Shown here: one piece after another, positions 63,693-64,000 of the stretch
Layout: the number at the start of each line of letters is the position of its first letter
How positions within the stretch are numbered: the stretch's first letter is position 1
Source of the DNA: Niabella beijingensis
Lineage (GTDB): Bacteria; Bacteroidota; Bacteroidia; Chitinophagales; Chitinophagaceae
Direction of reading: 5' to 3'
DNA: 64,000 nt
Assembly: GCF_020034665.1 (NCBI RefSeq)
Contig: NZ_JAIQDI010000001.1
Location: 1,364,001-1,428,000, forward strand
The notes under the pieces: model-generated
What the model was told of the DNA's origin: nothing
Database searches by the model: none
The model's input: the letters and a program-made list of their open reading frames with translations, nothing else
Program-made: the position numbers and the translations under genes

Positions 63693-64000
63693 ATGGAAGA
63701 ATTTGTTGACTTTGTCCCCGAAAAAGAGCCTGCCCAGGAGGCAGCTCCCAGGAGACCGCGTAAGGCGCTGAGCAGGATTTCGCGGTTCCTGACCAATAAG
63801 TTTTTTCTGGCCACCATTGGTTTTTTAGCCATCATGCTGTTTCTCGATAAGAACGACCTGTTCTCTATTATGGAACGCCGCAAGGAGCTGAACGACCTGG
63901 AACTGAGCAAAGACCACTACAATAAGGAGCTGATCGAATTGCACCGGATCAAAAATGATCTGGAAACCGATCCGGCCACTATTGAAAAACTGGCGAGGGA
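63693..64000 (+). CDS. DivIC/FtsB-like septum formation initiator, partial
   Basis: The window ends within this gene, giving 102 codons from ATG 63693. A Pro/Glu-rich, then basic cytoplasmic N-terminus (RRPRKALSRISRFLTNK) precedes one membrane helix (FFLATIGFLAIMLFL), after which the chain is charged helix (RRKELNDLELSKDHYNKELI) with heptad character, ending near ETDPATIEKLAR. That layout, and the EKLARE-like ending ('..ie..AReelg'), is the FtsB/DivIC pattern. It would act at the division septum with FtsL and FtsQ. Position after eno agrees. Confidence 0.8.
   Translation, partial: MEEFVDFVPEKEPAQEAAPRRPRKALSRISRFLTNKFFLATIGFLAIMLFLDKNDLFSIMERRKELNDLELSKDHYNKELIELHRIKNDLETDPATIEKLAR

Overview
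ORGANISM. The window is a chromosomal segment of a Bacteroidota bacterium, most likely family Chitinophagaceae; the genus cannot be fixed from sequence alone. The case rests on two SusC/SusD pairs, a Bacteroidota-type T6SS (T6SS-iii), futalosine-pathway menaquinone genes, the DUF4271-hemD and bamD-rpoZ-coaBC-DUF4296 gene orders, and recurrent TAnnTTTG-type -7 promoter elements with weak Shine-Dalgarno signals. No tRNA, rRNA, CRISPR array, insertion sequence or prophage was found. LAYOUT. 1-11000 is part of a T6SS-iii locus: a leftward module (VgrG, DUF4123 adaptor, PAAR protein, truncated hydrolase-like protein) diverges from a rightward baseplate and membrane operon (tssG-tssN-tssK-tssO-tssP-tssE-tssF). 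Sheath, tube, ClpV, TssQ and TssR genes are not in the window. 11000-16100 holds hemW, an Omp85-like protein and an S9 peptidase. 16200-21640 is SusCD pair 1. 21690-34700 is mostly housekeeping: GNAT, a secreted HExxH protein, DUF4271-hemD, bamD-rpoZ, coaBC-DUF4296, a class IV aminotransferase, mqnD/mqnB, two tandem PTPS-like genes plus folE, fabD, and TauE/SafE-DUF1634. 34860-39510 is an envelope-polymer group: a GT39-like glycosyltransferase, an LTA-synthase-like phosphotransferase and a UPF0104-type membrane protein. 39660-47860 carries a nitronate monooxygenase-like protein, a large plug-containing surface protein, a small lipoprotein, uvrA and an ECF-type sigma factor. 48040-58545 is the main accessory region: SusCD pair 2 followed by a Tat-exported Gfo/Idh/MocA oxidoreductase, a lipoprotein Gfo/Idh-like protein, a PmoA/DUF6807 protein and a ThuA-like protein. 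58700-64000 holds a siderophore-type TonB receptor, pncA, eno and the start of a DivIC/FtsB-like gene. HOW THE GENES WORK TOGETHER. The most notable signal is a 20-bp box (ATTTCAAACGTTGTnGTAAA and a 16/20 relative) that lies 61-62 bp before a TAnnTT(T/A)G element upstream of susC-1, susC-2 and the Tat oxidoreductase. This suggests one regulator controls both uptake pairs and the periplasmic oxidoreductase operon, a glycoside-modifying utilisation locus with no conventional glycoside hydrolase in view. The T6SS part is notable for the hydrolase-like protein whose GxSxGG nucleophile position reads GLGQGG.
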